Source of the DNA: a bacterium D16-51
GTDB taxonomy: Bacteria > Bacillota > Clostridia > Lachnospirales > Lachnospiraceae
Assembly: GCA_003612285.1 (NCBI GenBank)
Contig: RAYE01000024.1
Location: forward strand, 1-64,000
Direction of reading: 5' to 3'
DNA: 64,000 nt
Positions 42,042 through 50,518 of this stretch are shown piece after piece; position 1 is the first letter of the stretch; the number at the start of each line of letters is the position of its first letter. The translations under genes were made by a program, and so were the position numbers. The notes under the pieces are model-generated. The model was not told where the DNA came from. It did not search any database and was given only the letters and a program-made list of their open reading frames with translations.

Positions 42042-43973
42042 ATGGCAGGAAAAGTAGTGAAAGGGCCTGGGGCAAAGGGGCCTTCCGGGCCAAAACCCAA
42101 AATTAAAAATCCGGGAAAATTGTTTATGCGCCTGCTAAAATATGTTATGCAGGAATATAAGCTGCACTGTATCGTTGTGTTTGCCTGCATTATCATTAGC
42201 GTGCTTGCAAGCGTACAGGGGACGATGTTTATCCAGACATTGATTGATGATTTTATCGGGCCGCTTTCTAAGGCAGAGACTCCTGACTTTGGCCCGCTGA
42301 TAAGGAAAATGTGCTATATTGGGGGCTTTTATGTAATAGGGATTGCAGCAGCCTATGCGCAGAGCCGGATTATGGTAAATGTAACGCAGGGGACGCTTAG
42401 GAAGCTGCGTGATGATATGTTCTGTAAAATGCAGACGCTTCCAATCAAATATTTTGATACGCATCCGCATGGCGACATTATGTCAATGTATACAAATGAT
42501 ATTGATACGCTGCGCCAGATGGTCAGCCAGAGTATCCCGCAGTCTGTAAACAGTATTGTGATGGTAGTGAGCACGCTTGCCTGCATGGTGGTGCTTAGTA
42601 TTCCTTTGACAGTGATTACGCTTGTGATGGTTGGGGTGTCTATGTATATGACGAAAAGGCTTGCAGGGCTCAGCGGTTCTTATTTTGTGGCACAGCAGAA
42701 GGATATTGGCGAATTAAATGGGTATATTGAAGAAATGATAAACGGCCAGAAGGTAATTAAGGTATTCTGCCATGAAGAGGAAAGCGTGAAAGGGTTTTGC
42801 AAAAGAAATGACGCGCTTTTTTCCAGTGCGGACAATGCCAATAAGTTTGCCAATGTCCTGGCGCCTGTCAATGCGCAGCTTGGGAATATCAGTTATGTCC
42901 TGTGTGCAATGGCAGGAGGGCTTTTGGCTTTAAACCATGTGTTTGGCTTTACTGTAGGCAGCCTGGTAAGTTTCCTGACATTTAACAAATCTTTTAACAT
43001 GCCAATCAGCCAGATTAGCCAGCAGCTTAATGCGATTGTAATGGCGCTTGCGGGGGCAGACAGGATTTTTCGTCTTTTGGATGAAGAACCGGAAGAGGAT
43101 AATGGCTATGTAGAGCTTGTCAATGCCAAAGAGAAGGCCGATGGACAGATGGAAGAATGTGAGGAAAGGACTGGCATCTGGGCGTGGAAACATTACCACA
43201 GGGAGACAGATACGACGACTTACCAGAAACTGCAGGGAGAAGTGGTGTTTGACCATGTGGATTTTGGCTACAATGAAGAAAAGACAGTGCTGCATGATAT
43301 TGAAATGTATGCAAAAACCGGGCAGAAAATTGCTTTTGTTGGTGCTACCGGGGCGGGCAAGACAACAATTACAAATCTGATTAACCGCTTTTATGATATC
43401 CAGGATGGAAAGATCCGTTATGACGGCATCAATGTTAATAAAATTAAGAAAAAGGATTTACGGCTTTCCCTTGGGGTGGTGCTGCAGGATACGCATCTGT
43501 TTACCGGGACAGTGGAAGAGAATATCCGCTATGGGAAGCTGGATGCTTCTTATGAGGAAGTGGAGGCAGCGGCAAAGCTTGCGAATGCGCATGGGTTTAT
43601 CTGCAGGCTTCCAAAAGGGTATGATACGATGCTGACAGGGGATGGGGCAAGTCTGAGCCAGGGGCAGCGGCAGCTTCTGGCAATTGCCAGGGCAGCGATT
43701 GCCGACCCGCCTGTTTTAATTCTGGATGAAGCGACCAGTTCGATAGATACCCGTACAGAAAAACTGGTGCAGCAGGGGATGGACCGTTTGATGGAAGGGA
43801 GGACGACATTTGTCATTGCGCACCGGCTTTCCACAGTCCGCAACAGCGATTGTATTATGGTACTGGAGGATGGGAGGATTATTGAACGCGGGACGCACGA
43901 TGAACTGATAGAACGCCAGGGGAAATATTACCAGCTTTATACCGGGAAGGTCAGCAATGATTTGGCCGGTTAG
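42042..43973 (+). CDS. ABC exporter half-transporter, canonical subunit
   Basis: Partner of the preceding gene. Seen: basic, proline-rich N-terminal 20 residues, six membrane segments to about residue 340, a 60-residue acidic insertion before the ATPase (EEPEEDNGYVELVNAKEKAD), Walker A GATGAGKTT near 435, signature LSQGQRQLL, and Walker B LILDEATSSID. The acid residue is intact. Together the pair forms an asymmetric heterodimer. A hairpin at the stop codon probably ends the operon. Confidence 0.92.
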   Translation: MAGKVVKGPGAKGPSGPKPKIKNPGKLFMRLLKYVMQEYKLHCIVVFACIIISVLASVQGTMFIQTLIDDFIGPLSKAETPDFGPLIRKMCYIGGFYVIGIAAAYAQSRIMVNVTQGTLRKLRDDMFCKMQTLPIKYFDTHPHGDIMSMYTNDIDTLRQMVSQSIPQSVNSIVMVVSTLACMVVLSIPLTVITLVMVGVSMYMTKRLAGLSGSYFVAQQKDIGELNGYIEEMINGQKVIKVFCHEEESVKGFCKRNDALFSSADNANKFANVLAPVNAQLGNISYVLCAMAGGLLALNHVFGFTVGSLVSFLTFNKSFNMPISQISQQLNAIVMALAGADRIFRLLDEEPEEDNGYVELVNAKEKADGQMEECEERTGIWAWKHYHRETDTTTYQKLQGEVVFDHVDFGYNEEKTVLHDIEMYAKTGQKIAFVGATGAGKTTITNLINRFYDIQDGKIRYDGINVNKIKKKDLRLSLGVVLQDTHLFTGTVEENIRYGKLDASYEEVEAAAKLANAHGFICRLPKGYDTMLTGDGASLSQGQRQLLAIARAAIADPPVLILDEATSSIDTRTEKLVQQGMDRLMEGRTTFVIAHRLSTVRNSDCIMVLEDGRIIERGTHDELIERQGKYYQLYTGKVSNDLAG

Positions 43974-43998
43974 GAACTGTCAATAAAAAACAGTTCTT
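43972..43998 (+). terminator. Hairpin at the end of the exporter operon
   Basis: AGGAACTGT (43972-43980) pairs with ACAGTTCTT (43990-43998) with one wobble and spans the stop codon. Same core as at 25044 and 55358. Confidence 0.6.
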
Positions 43999-44138
43999 GA
44001 AAAACAAAGCAACATGTGTTATAATAAATTTTAAGTTGAATCGGTTTTATGTATTCACATAAGGGAATGTAAATGAAATGAATTTTCAAATGCGTTCTTA
44101 AAGATAGAAAACAAGAAGGAAAGGCAGGGTGATATTTT

Positions 44139-44753
44139 ATGCTGTTAAATACGTACGAGAAGGTTACGAAGCTGTTCAGGGAAGGGAATGGCTATCGTAA
44201 TGCCGCGCAGCTTAAAGAGGCGAAAGTGACGACTGTCCAGATTAAGGAATTGGTGGAAAAGGGGATTATAGAAAGGGTGTCGCATGGACATTACTGGCTG
44301 ATTGATGAAAAAAAGGGGAAACCGGAAAATTACCGGATGATTGAGGCATGTATGGTAAACCCACGCGCTGTTATCTGTGCAGACAGCGCATGTTATTATC
44401 ATGGGCTGATTGAGGAAGAGCCGGAAAAGCTGTCTGTTGCAACATTAAAGACGGATCGTTCTAAGATGCAGCTGAATTTTCCAGTGACGCGCCACTATTA
44501 TTCTGATTTGGCATTTGACCAGGATATGGAAGTAATTGATACCCCTTATGGACAGCTTCGGATTTATGCATTGGAGCGCAGTGTCTGTGATACCATCCGT
44601 TTCCGTGATGATATAGGCAGCAAAGCGGTTGGAAGTATTGTACGTAGTTATATGAAGCAGGAAAACCGCCAGATGGAAAGGCTTTTGGCATATGCAGATG
44701 CTATGCGTGTCGGAAAGATTGTCCGTACAAAGTTAGTGGAAGGAAAGGAGTAA
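44139..44753 (+). CDS. AbiEi-like antitoxin/transcription regulator without toxin partner
   Basis: 204 residues. Seen: an N-terminal winged helix (NGYRNAAQLKEAKVTTVQIK, LVEKGIIERVSHGHYWL), then the AbiEi-type C-terminal region with ICADSACYYHGLIEEEP near 85 and ALERSVCDTIRFRDDIG near 152. In type IV systems the next gene is the AbiEii nucleotidyltransferase toxin, but here purine nucleoside phosphorylase follows after 7 bases. It may act as a regulator of the purine genes or be an exapted antitoxin. A long AT-rich 5' region precedes it. Confidence 0.8.
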   Translation: MLLNTYEKVTKLFREGNGYRNAAQLKEAKVTTVQIKELVEKGIIERVSHGHYWLIDEKKGKPENYRMIEACMVNPRAVICADSACYYHGLIEEEPEKLSVATLKTDRSKMQLNFPVTRHYYSDLAFDQDMEVIDTPYGQLRIYALERSVCDTIRFRDDIGSKAVGSIVRSYMKQENRQMERLLAYADAMRVGKIVRTKLVEGKE

Positions 44754-44760
44754 GTAGAAG

Positions 44761-45603
44761 ATGAATGAAGTATATGATAAGTTGATGAAGTGCCTTGCCT
44801 GCGTGCAGGAAAAGGTGAATTTTACGCCGCAGGTTGCGTTGGTGCTTGGCTCCGGTTTGGGAGATTATGCAGATGGGATTGAGGTTACGGCAGAGCTTGC
44901 CTACAGTGAAATCGACGGATTTCCAGTTTCAACAGTCCCGGGGCATGAAGGGAAGTATATTTTTGGATATGTAGATAAGGTTCCGGTTGTATGTATGAAG
45001 GGGAGGGTGCATTATTACGAAGGCTATGATATCAGTGATGTGGTTCTGCCTGTCCGCCTGATGTGCCTGATGGGGGCAAAAGTCTTGTTTTTGACGAATG
45101 CTTCCGGCGGGGTAAATACATCTTACCATGCCGGTGATTTTATGTTGATAAAAGACCATATTGCCAATTTTGTCCCTTCTCCGCTGATTGGGCCGAACAT
45201 AGAGGAGCTGGGCGTCAGGTTCCCGGATATGAGCAATATCTATGACAGGGAGCTGCAGAAGGTAATCCGCAGGACAGCGACGCTTCTTGAAATCCCGCTG
45301 CAGGAGGGCGTATATATCCAGCTTACAGGGCCAAATTATGAATCGCCTTCGGAAGTGAGGATGTGCCGTACGCTTGGGGCAGATGCAGTCGGTATGAGCA
45401 CGGCTTGTGAAGCAGTTGCTGCAAACCATATGGGGATGATGATTTGCGGGATATCCTGTATCTCTAACCTGGCATGCGGAATTACCGAAAATCCGCTGAC
45501 ACATGAAGAAGTCCAGGAAACGGCAGACCGTGTTGCACCATTGTTTAAGAAGCTGGTGACAGAAAGCATTAAAAATATTGCACAGAAAATTTTAAGGATT
45601 TAA
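44761..45603 (+). CDS. punA: Purine nucleoside phosphorylase (trimeric type)
   Basis: Splits purine nucleosides with phosphate into base and ribose 1-phosphate. Seen: VALVLGSGLGDYADGIEV near residue 22, FPVSTVPGHEGKYIFG with the phosphate-binding His, MKGRVHYYEGYD near 80, TNASGGVNTSYHAGDFML near 119, and GADAVGMSTACEAVAANHMG near 211. These are the marks of the trimeric class, 280 residues. GGAAAGGAG lies ahead of the ATG. It works with the deaminase at 45739 in purine salvage and follows the AbiEi-like regulator. Confidence 0.93.
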   Translation: MNEVYDKLMKCLACVQEKVNFTPQVALVLGSGLGDYADGIEVTAELAYSEIDGFPVSTVPGHEGKYIFGYVDKVPVVCMKGRVHYYEGYDISDVVLPVRLMCLMGAKVLFLTNASGGVNTSYHAGDFMLIKDHIANFVPSPLIGPNIEELGVRFPDMSNIYDRELQKVIRRTATLLEIPLQEGVYIQLTGPNYESPSEVRMCRTLGADAVGMSTACEAVAANHMGMMICGISCISNLACGITENPLTHEEVQETADRVAPLFKKLVTESIKNIAQKILRI

Positions 45604-45611
45604 AGTGTATA

Positions 45612-45736
45612 AAGAATGAAGTTTCACTAAGGCGGTAAAGGACACCGCCCAAGTGAAACTAAGTCATTCTTAGAAAAATGCAAAAGCAGCATTTTTCGTT
45701 AATTGTTTGAACCGCTAAAGGCGGCATGGAGGACTA
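45612..45736 (+). promoter_or_regulatory. Structured leader with terminator-like hairpin before the deaminase gene
   Basis: A long stem: AAGAATGA (45612-45619) with 45664-45671, AGTTTCAC (45620-45627) with 45653-45660, GGCGGT (45631-45636) with 45644-45649. Then GAAAAATGC (45673-45681) pairs with 45689-45697 around the loop AAAAGCA. Then CCGC (45712-45715) pairs with 45721-45724, followed by CATGGAGG as ribosome site. The second stem matches the one at 15958 except for a paired C-to-U and G-to-A change, which keeps the helix. Same architecture as at 15895. Ligand or factor unknown. Confidence 0.6.
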
Positions 45737-45738
45737 TT

Positions 45739-47016
45739 ATGAAAATCAGGATATATAATGCGCGTATCCTTACGATGCAGCAGGACATGCCTCTTTTTTT
45801 AGGGGAGCTGCAAGTCGAGGATGGAAAAATTACTTATGTAGGGGAAGAAAAAAAGGCATCAGGGGATTCCTGGGACAGGGAAATTGATGCAGAAGGGAAT
45901 CTTTTGATGCCGGGGTTTAAAAATGCCCATACACATTCTGCAATGACTTTTCTGCGTTCTTATGCAGATGATTTGCCGCTGCAGGAATGGCTTTATAACC
46001 AGGTATTCCCAATGGAAGCAAAGCTGACAGAGGAAGATGTTTACTGGGCTGCCATGCTTGCGAACCTGGAATATCTGACAAGCGGGATTACTGCTAATTT
46101 TGATATGTACATGAAAAATGAGTCCAATGCAAAGGCTTCGGCAGACATGGGATTCCGTACAGTGCTCTGCGGAAGCATCAATGATTTTGGCGGTACGGTG
46201 GAAGAGATAGAAGAGGAATATCTCCACTTTAATAAATATAACCCTTTGATTTCTTATCAGTTAGGGTTTCATGCAGAATATACGACAAAGCGCCAGATTT
46301 TGGAAGATATGGCAGCTTTGGGAAAGAAGTATAAAGCTCCTGTTTATACGCATAATTCTGAAACAGAAAATGAGGTGGCAGGCTGTATAGAGCGTTATGG
46401 GACAACGCCAACGGCATTTTTAAATTCCCTTGGCATGTTTGACTATGGCGGCGGCGGGTTCCATTGTGTGCATATGACGCAGGAGGATTTAGATATCTGT
46501 AAGGAAAAAGGCATTTGGGTGGTGACGAACCCTTCTTCCAATGTAAAGCTTGCGAGTGGGATTGCCCCAATCCAGAAAATGCTTTCTATGGGAATTGGCC
46601 TTGCAATTGGCACAGATGGCCCGGCAAGCAATAACTGCCTGGATATGTTCCGGGAGATGTTCCTTGTAACAGCGCTCCAAAAGGTTTCTTTGTCAGATGC
46701 TGCGGCAGTGGATGCGATGGAGGTACTCCATATGGCGACAGCCGGGGGCGCCAGGGCAATGGGATTAGTGGATTGCGATGTGCTTGCCGAAGGGAAATGC
46801 GCTGATATGGTTTTGCTTGATTTGCAAAAGCCGAATATGCAGCCGCTGAACAACATTACAAAGAATATTGTATATAGCGGCAGCAAGCAGAATGTTAAGA
46901 TGACGATGATCGATGGCAAGATTCTCTATGAGGATGGCGTATTCCATGTTGGGACTGCACCGGAGGAAATCTATGCAAAAGTCAATGAAAGCATTACGCG
47001 GATGAAAAGCGAATAG
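45739..47016 (+). CDS. mtaD: Amidohydrolase of the MTA/SAH or 5'-deoxyadenosine deaminase type
   Basis: Zinc or iron hydrolase that deaminates adenosine-like nucleosides, for example methylthioadenosine or S-adenosylhomocysteine. Seen: metal-binding NAHTHSAMTFLRSYADDLPL near residue 60, ISYQLGFHAEYTT near 172, YTHNSETENEV near 204, and GTDGPASNNCLDMFREM near 290 with the last metal Asp. Length 425 matches. GGAGG lies six bases before the ATG at 45739. PNP is upstream, which suits a deaminate-then-phosphorolyse salvage route. Expression likely passes through the hairpin leader. Confidence 0.87.
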   Translation: MKIRIYNARILTMQQDMPLFLGELQVEDGKITYVGEEKKASGDSWDREIDAEGNLLMPGFKNAHTHSAMTFLRSYADDLPLQEWLYNQVFPMEAKLTEEDVYWAAMLANLEYLTSGITANFDMYMKNESNAKASADMGFRTVLCGSINDFGGTVEEIEEEYLHFNKYNPLISYQLGFHAEYTTKRQILEDMAALGKKYKAPVYTHNSETENEVAGCIERYGTTPTAFLNSLGMFDYGGGGFHCVHMTQEDLDICKEKGIWVVTNPSSNVKLASGIAPIQKMLSMGIGLAIGTDGPASNNCLDMFREMFLVTALQKVSLSDAAAVDAMEVLHMATAGGARAMGLVDCDVLAEGKCADMVLLDLQKPNMQPLNNITKNIVYSGSKQNVKMTMIDGKILYEDGVFHVGTAPEEIYAKVNESITRMKSE

Positions 47017-47023
47017 CCGTGGA

Positions 47024-47071
47024 TATTACTCCAGCGAAAAATTATTATGATATTTAATACCCGGAGTAATA
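47024..47071. terminator. Long-loop hairpin between converging genes
   Basis: TATTACTCC (47024-47032) pairs perfectly with GGAGTAATA (47063-47071) around an AT-rich 30-base loop. Likely ends the deaminase transcript. Confidence 0.5.
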
Positions 47072-47098
47072 CTAACAAAGGATAACGTATGGGAAGAG

Positions 47099-49027
47099 CT
47101 ATTCAGAGGATAGTTCCTCCCAGCGTTCCATTAGTTCTTCAAGCCGGGAATCATTCCTGGCTTTCTTTTCTGCAATTTCCTGCAGTTTGGCGCTGTTTGT
47201 CGCATTGGCAGGGTCGCAAAGCGCTGCGTCTAGTTTTGCGTTTTCGTTTTCAAGCTGTTCAATTTCTTCTTCTACCTTTTGCAGTTCATTTTCAATTTTC
47301 CGCAGGCGGGCCTGTTCTTCTTTTTGCTGCTGCCAGGAAAGCTTGTTTTTGGTCTGCCGGTTATTTTCAGGTGCATTAGATCCAGAAGCTGTATTATTCA
47401 GGTTTTGGTGTGCCTGCTCAACATCCTCCTTTTTCTCCAGATAATAGTCATAATTACCGATATAGTTTAACAGAGACTGCCCGGTTAAGTCCAGAATGCG
47501 GTGGGCGGTTGTATTAATAAAATAGCGGTCATGTGATACATAAAGCACCGTCCCTTCAAATTGGTTTATTGCATTTTCCAGGATTGCTTTGGAATCAATA
47601 TCCAAATGGTTTGTAGGCTCATCCAGGATTAAGAAGTTTGCGTCAGATAACATCAGCTTTGCCAGGGAAATACGCCCGCGTTCCCCGCCGCTTAAACTTT
47701 TTACCTGCTTAAAAACATCATCCCCGGTAAAGAGGAATGCCGCCAGAACGTTCCTTACTTCGGTATTGTTCATATGGGGGTATGTATCCTGAATTTCTTC
47801 AAAGACGGTTTTTTCCATATGAAGGACATGGTGTTCTTGGTCGTAATAGCCAATGCTGACATTTGTGCCCAGCGTAAAAGTTCCTGTGTCTGCCGGAATC
47901 AGTTCATTTAATATTTTTAAAAGGGTTGTTTTCCCAGTACCATTGTCGCCAATTATGGCAGCATGTTCCCCGCGTTTCAGCGCAAAGCTTATATTCTCAA
48001 AAAGAGGGACATTATCAAAGCTTTTGCTTAAGCCCTCCACTGTCAGAACATCATTGCCGCTTTGGATCTGTGGGGTAAAAAGAAGCTGCATCTGAGTATG
48101 TTCTTCCATTGGCTTTTCAAGACGTTGTATTTTGTCTAACTGCTTTTCACGGCTTTCTGCGCGTTTAATGGATTTTTCGCGGTTAAACTGGCGCAGTTTT
48201 GCAATCACTTCTTCCTGGTGCTTGATTTCTGCCTGCTGGTTCAGGTATTGCTTCATCATAGTTTCCATCATTGCCTGCCGTTTTTGCGAATAGGCCGTAT
48301 AATTTCCACTATAAACAGATGCTTTTGTGCCGCGCAGTTCGATTACTTTTGTAACAATTTTGTCAAGAAAATAACGGTCATGCGCTACGATTAAGACAGC
48401 CCCTCGGTACTGCGCAAGGTAGCCTTCCAGCCAGTGGATTGCATTTAAGTCCAGATGGTTTGTCGGCTCGTCCAGAATAATCAGGTCAGGGGCGGTTAAA
48501 AGCATTTTAGCCAAAGCCACTCTTGTCTTTTCCCCGCCAGACAGGGAAGAAACAGGCTTCCTGAAATCTTCCGTATTAAAACCAAGCCCCTTTAAGACGC
48601 CGGTTAATTCGCTTTGGTAGGCATAGCCGTTTAACTGTTCAAAGCGGCGCTGCGCATTGTCAAACTGTTTGATGCAGGCTTGCAGCTCATTGCCGGAAAC
48701 TTCGTTCATTTTTGTAGAAAGCTCAGCAATCTGCTTTTCCAATTGAAGGATTTCAGGCTTGGCATTCTGCATTTCTTCCATAATTGTATGGTCTGAATGA
48801 TACTCCTGGTTTTGTGCCAGATAACCGATGCTGGTGCCTTTTGCAATAATTACTTCGCCGCTGTCTGCTGCCTGCTGGCCTACAATAATTTTTAGCAAGG
48901 TAGATTTCCCAGAGCCGTTTACGCCTACAATCGCTGCTTTTTCGTGTTCATTTATATGGAAAGAAACGTCGGATAAGACGACGTCAGTAATAAAAGCCTT
49001 GTTGATATGGCTGCATTGTAAAATCAT
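47099..49027 (-). CDS. ABC-F family ATP-binding protein with C-terminal coiled coil
   Basis: Ribosome-associated ABC-F ATPase. Seen: NBD1 with GVNGSGKST near residue 36, LSGGEKTRV, LDEPTNHLD, SHDRYF-type AHDRYF; lysine-rich linker; NBD2 with GDNGTGKTT near 355, LSGGERGRI, LDEPTNHLD and SHDRYF; then a Gln/Asn spacer and a helical coiled-coil tail (ENELQKVEEEIEQLENENAK) as in Uup/YdiF-type proteins. All motifs are intact, unlike the ABC-F at 33988. Length 642. Could support translation quality or resistance; not decidable from sequence. Confidence 0.92.
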   Translation of the reverse strand: MILQCSHINKAFITDVVLSDVSFHINEHEKAAIVGVNGSGKSTLLKIIVGQQAADSGEVIIAKGTSIGYLAQNQEYHSDHTIMEEMQNAKPEILQLEKQIAELSTKMNEVSGNELQACIKQFDNAQRRFEQLNGYAYQSELTGVLKGLGFNTEDFRKPVSSLSGGEKTRVALAKMLLTAPDLIILDEPTNHLDLNAIHWLEGYLAQYRGAVLIVAHDRYFLDKIVTKVIELRGTKASVYSGNYTAYSQKRQAMMETMMKQYLNQQAEIKHQEEVIAKLRQFNREKSIKRAESREKQLDKIQRLEKPMEEHTQMQLLFTPQIQSGNDVLTVEGLSKSFDNVPLFENISFALKRGEHAAIIGDNGTGKTTLLKILNELIPADTGTFTLGTNVSIGYYDQEHHVLHMEKTVFEEIQDTYPHMNNTEVRNVLAAFLFTGDDVFKQVKSLSGGERGRISLAKLMLSDANFLILDEPTNHLDIDSKAILENAINQFEGTVLYVSHDRYFINTTAHRILDLTGQSLLNYIGNYDYYLEKKEDVEQAHQNLNNTASGSNAPENNRQTKNKLSWQQQKEEQARLRKIENELQKVEEEIEQLENENAKLDAALCDPANATNSAKLQEIAEKKARNDSRLEELMERWEELSSE

Positions 49028-49144
49028 GGGTTTTCCTCCTGTATCTTTGAAGATTCAATAGAATCATTATGCTGGGGTCAAAAGGTATTATACCCTGAAA
49101 GGATAAAAACAGCAAGGCAGTTAGGGTTCTGGGGATAAAATGTT

Positions 49145-49173
49145 TTGCTAATTTGTAATGCATACTATATAAT
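49145..49173 (+). promoter_or_regulatory. Promoter of the AAA/TPR gene pair
   Basis: TTGCTA (49145-49150), a 17-base spacer and a perfect TATAAT (49168-49173). The ATG at 49205 follows with AAAGGGGG. Confidence 0.75.
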
Positions 49174-49204
49174 AGGAACTGATAATGAAAAGGGGGATTT
49201 TTTA

Positions 49205-50518
49205 ATGAAATACGCAAATCAGGTTTCTGAAATTATAAATGCTTTTTCTCTTGCACCTTTGAAAAAAGAACAGATGGCAGAGTTTTACTGTGCAGATACA
49301 ATGGAGTACCGAACAAGTGATAAATATAGTTCGCCAATTGAAGATATTTTTGATATTTGCCGAAGTCCGGAAGAATATAGCGCATGCCTGCTCCTGGGAC
49401 ATAGAGGCTGCGGGAAAAGTACAGAGTTAAACAGAATGTCCGAAAGACTTGTAAAAGCTGGATATTATGTGAAAACAATCCATTGCAGTACAGATTTGGA
49501 TTTATTTAATATTGTATATTCTGATCTTTTTATTCTTATGGGAGAAGCTTTGTTAGAAATTGCAAAAGAAGCGGGATGTGATATTGAAAATAAAGTGTTA
49601 GATAATATTAAGAGTTTTTGGCAGGAGGGCACAGAAATAACGGTATCCCAGGAATTGGAGGCGGCTTCTCTGGAAACAGGGGTGTCCGCTGGAACAAAAG
49701 GCATTCTGGCAGGCATTTTAAATATTTTTGCTAAAATTAAAACGGATTTAAAGTATAATGAAGAAACCAGAAAGGAATATCGGAAAAAAATAAGTGTCCG
49801 TTCCAGTGAGTGGATTGGAATATTGGGGAATATGGCAAAAGAAATTGCTAAGAAGTCAGATGGAAGGAACCCAATTATCATTTTTGAGGATTTGGATAAA
49901 CTGAACCCGGAAGATGCATGGAAAGTGTTTTATCACTATGCAGCAGTTCTTTCAGGAATGACATTTCCGGTAATCTATACTTTTCCGATTGGGCTTTCTT
50001 ATGATACGAGGTATTCTGCGATGGAGGGGTATTTTATAACGAAAACACTTCCAATGATTAAGATTGCAACAATAGAAAATAAGCCTTTTAAAGAAGGGAT
50101 TAGCATTATAAATGAGATTGTGGGGAAACGTGCAGATTTGGGATTGTTTGAAGAAAATGTTTTAACAACCTTGATTGAGCATACTGGAGGCTCGCTTAGG
50201 GATTTGTTTCAGGTAATTATTGCAGCAGCAAAAAGGGCGGAACGCAGAGACAGTGGAACGGTTTGTATGGAAGATGCAGGCCGTGCATTGGAAGAAATAA
50301 AGACTTCATTAACAAGGCGGATAGAAGAGAAGGATTATAAGTTTTTATTAAATATTTATAATGGGAATAAGGAGCGGATAGAAGATAAGGGGATGTTACT
50401 GAAAATGTTACAGGCATCTGTGGTACTTGAATATAATGGGAAACGGTGGCATAATGTCCATCCTCTTGTGGTGGATTTTTTTAAAGAACAGGGGATGATT
50501 GAGGATGTTAGAGAGTAA
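49205..50518 (+). CDS. AAA/STAND-like NTPase
   Basis: 437 residues. Seen: Walker A GHRGCGKSTELNRM at residues 65-78, SSEWIGILGNMAKEIA, Walker B NPIIIFEDLDKL near 222 (hhhhED, with the acid), and a sensor-like VIYTFPIGLS near 258, followed by helical and winged-helix-like C-terminal sequence. No membrane segment. It overlaps the TPR gene by 14 bases, so the two are co-produced. The arrangement (small NTPase plus TPR sensor) resembles STAND-type conflict systems, but no effector domain is obvious. The start ATG has AAAGGGGG ahead. Confidence 0.75.
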   Translation: MKYANQVSEIINAFSLAPLKKEQMAEFYCADTMEYRTSDKYSSPIEDIFDICRSPEEYSACLLLGHRGCGKSTELNRMSERLVKAGYYVKTIHCSTDLDLFNIVYSDLFILMGEALLEIAKEAGCDIENKVLDNIKSFWQEGTEITVSQELEAASLETGVSAGTKGILAGILNIFAKIKTDLKYNEETRKEYRKKISVRSSEWIGILGNMAKEIAKKSDGRNPIIIFEDLDKLNPEDAWKVFYHYAAVLSGMTFPVIYTFPIGLSYDTRYSAMEGYFITKTLPMIKIATIENKPFKEGISIINEIVGKRADLGLFEENVLTTLIEHTGGSLRDLFQVIIAAAKRAERRDSGTVCMEDAGRALEEIKTSLTRRIEEKDYKFLLNIYNGNKERIEDKGMLLKMLQASVVLEYNGKRWHNVHPLVVDFFKEQGMIEDVRE

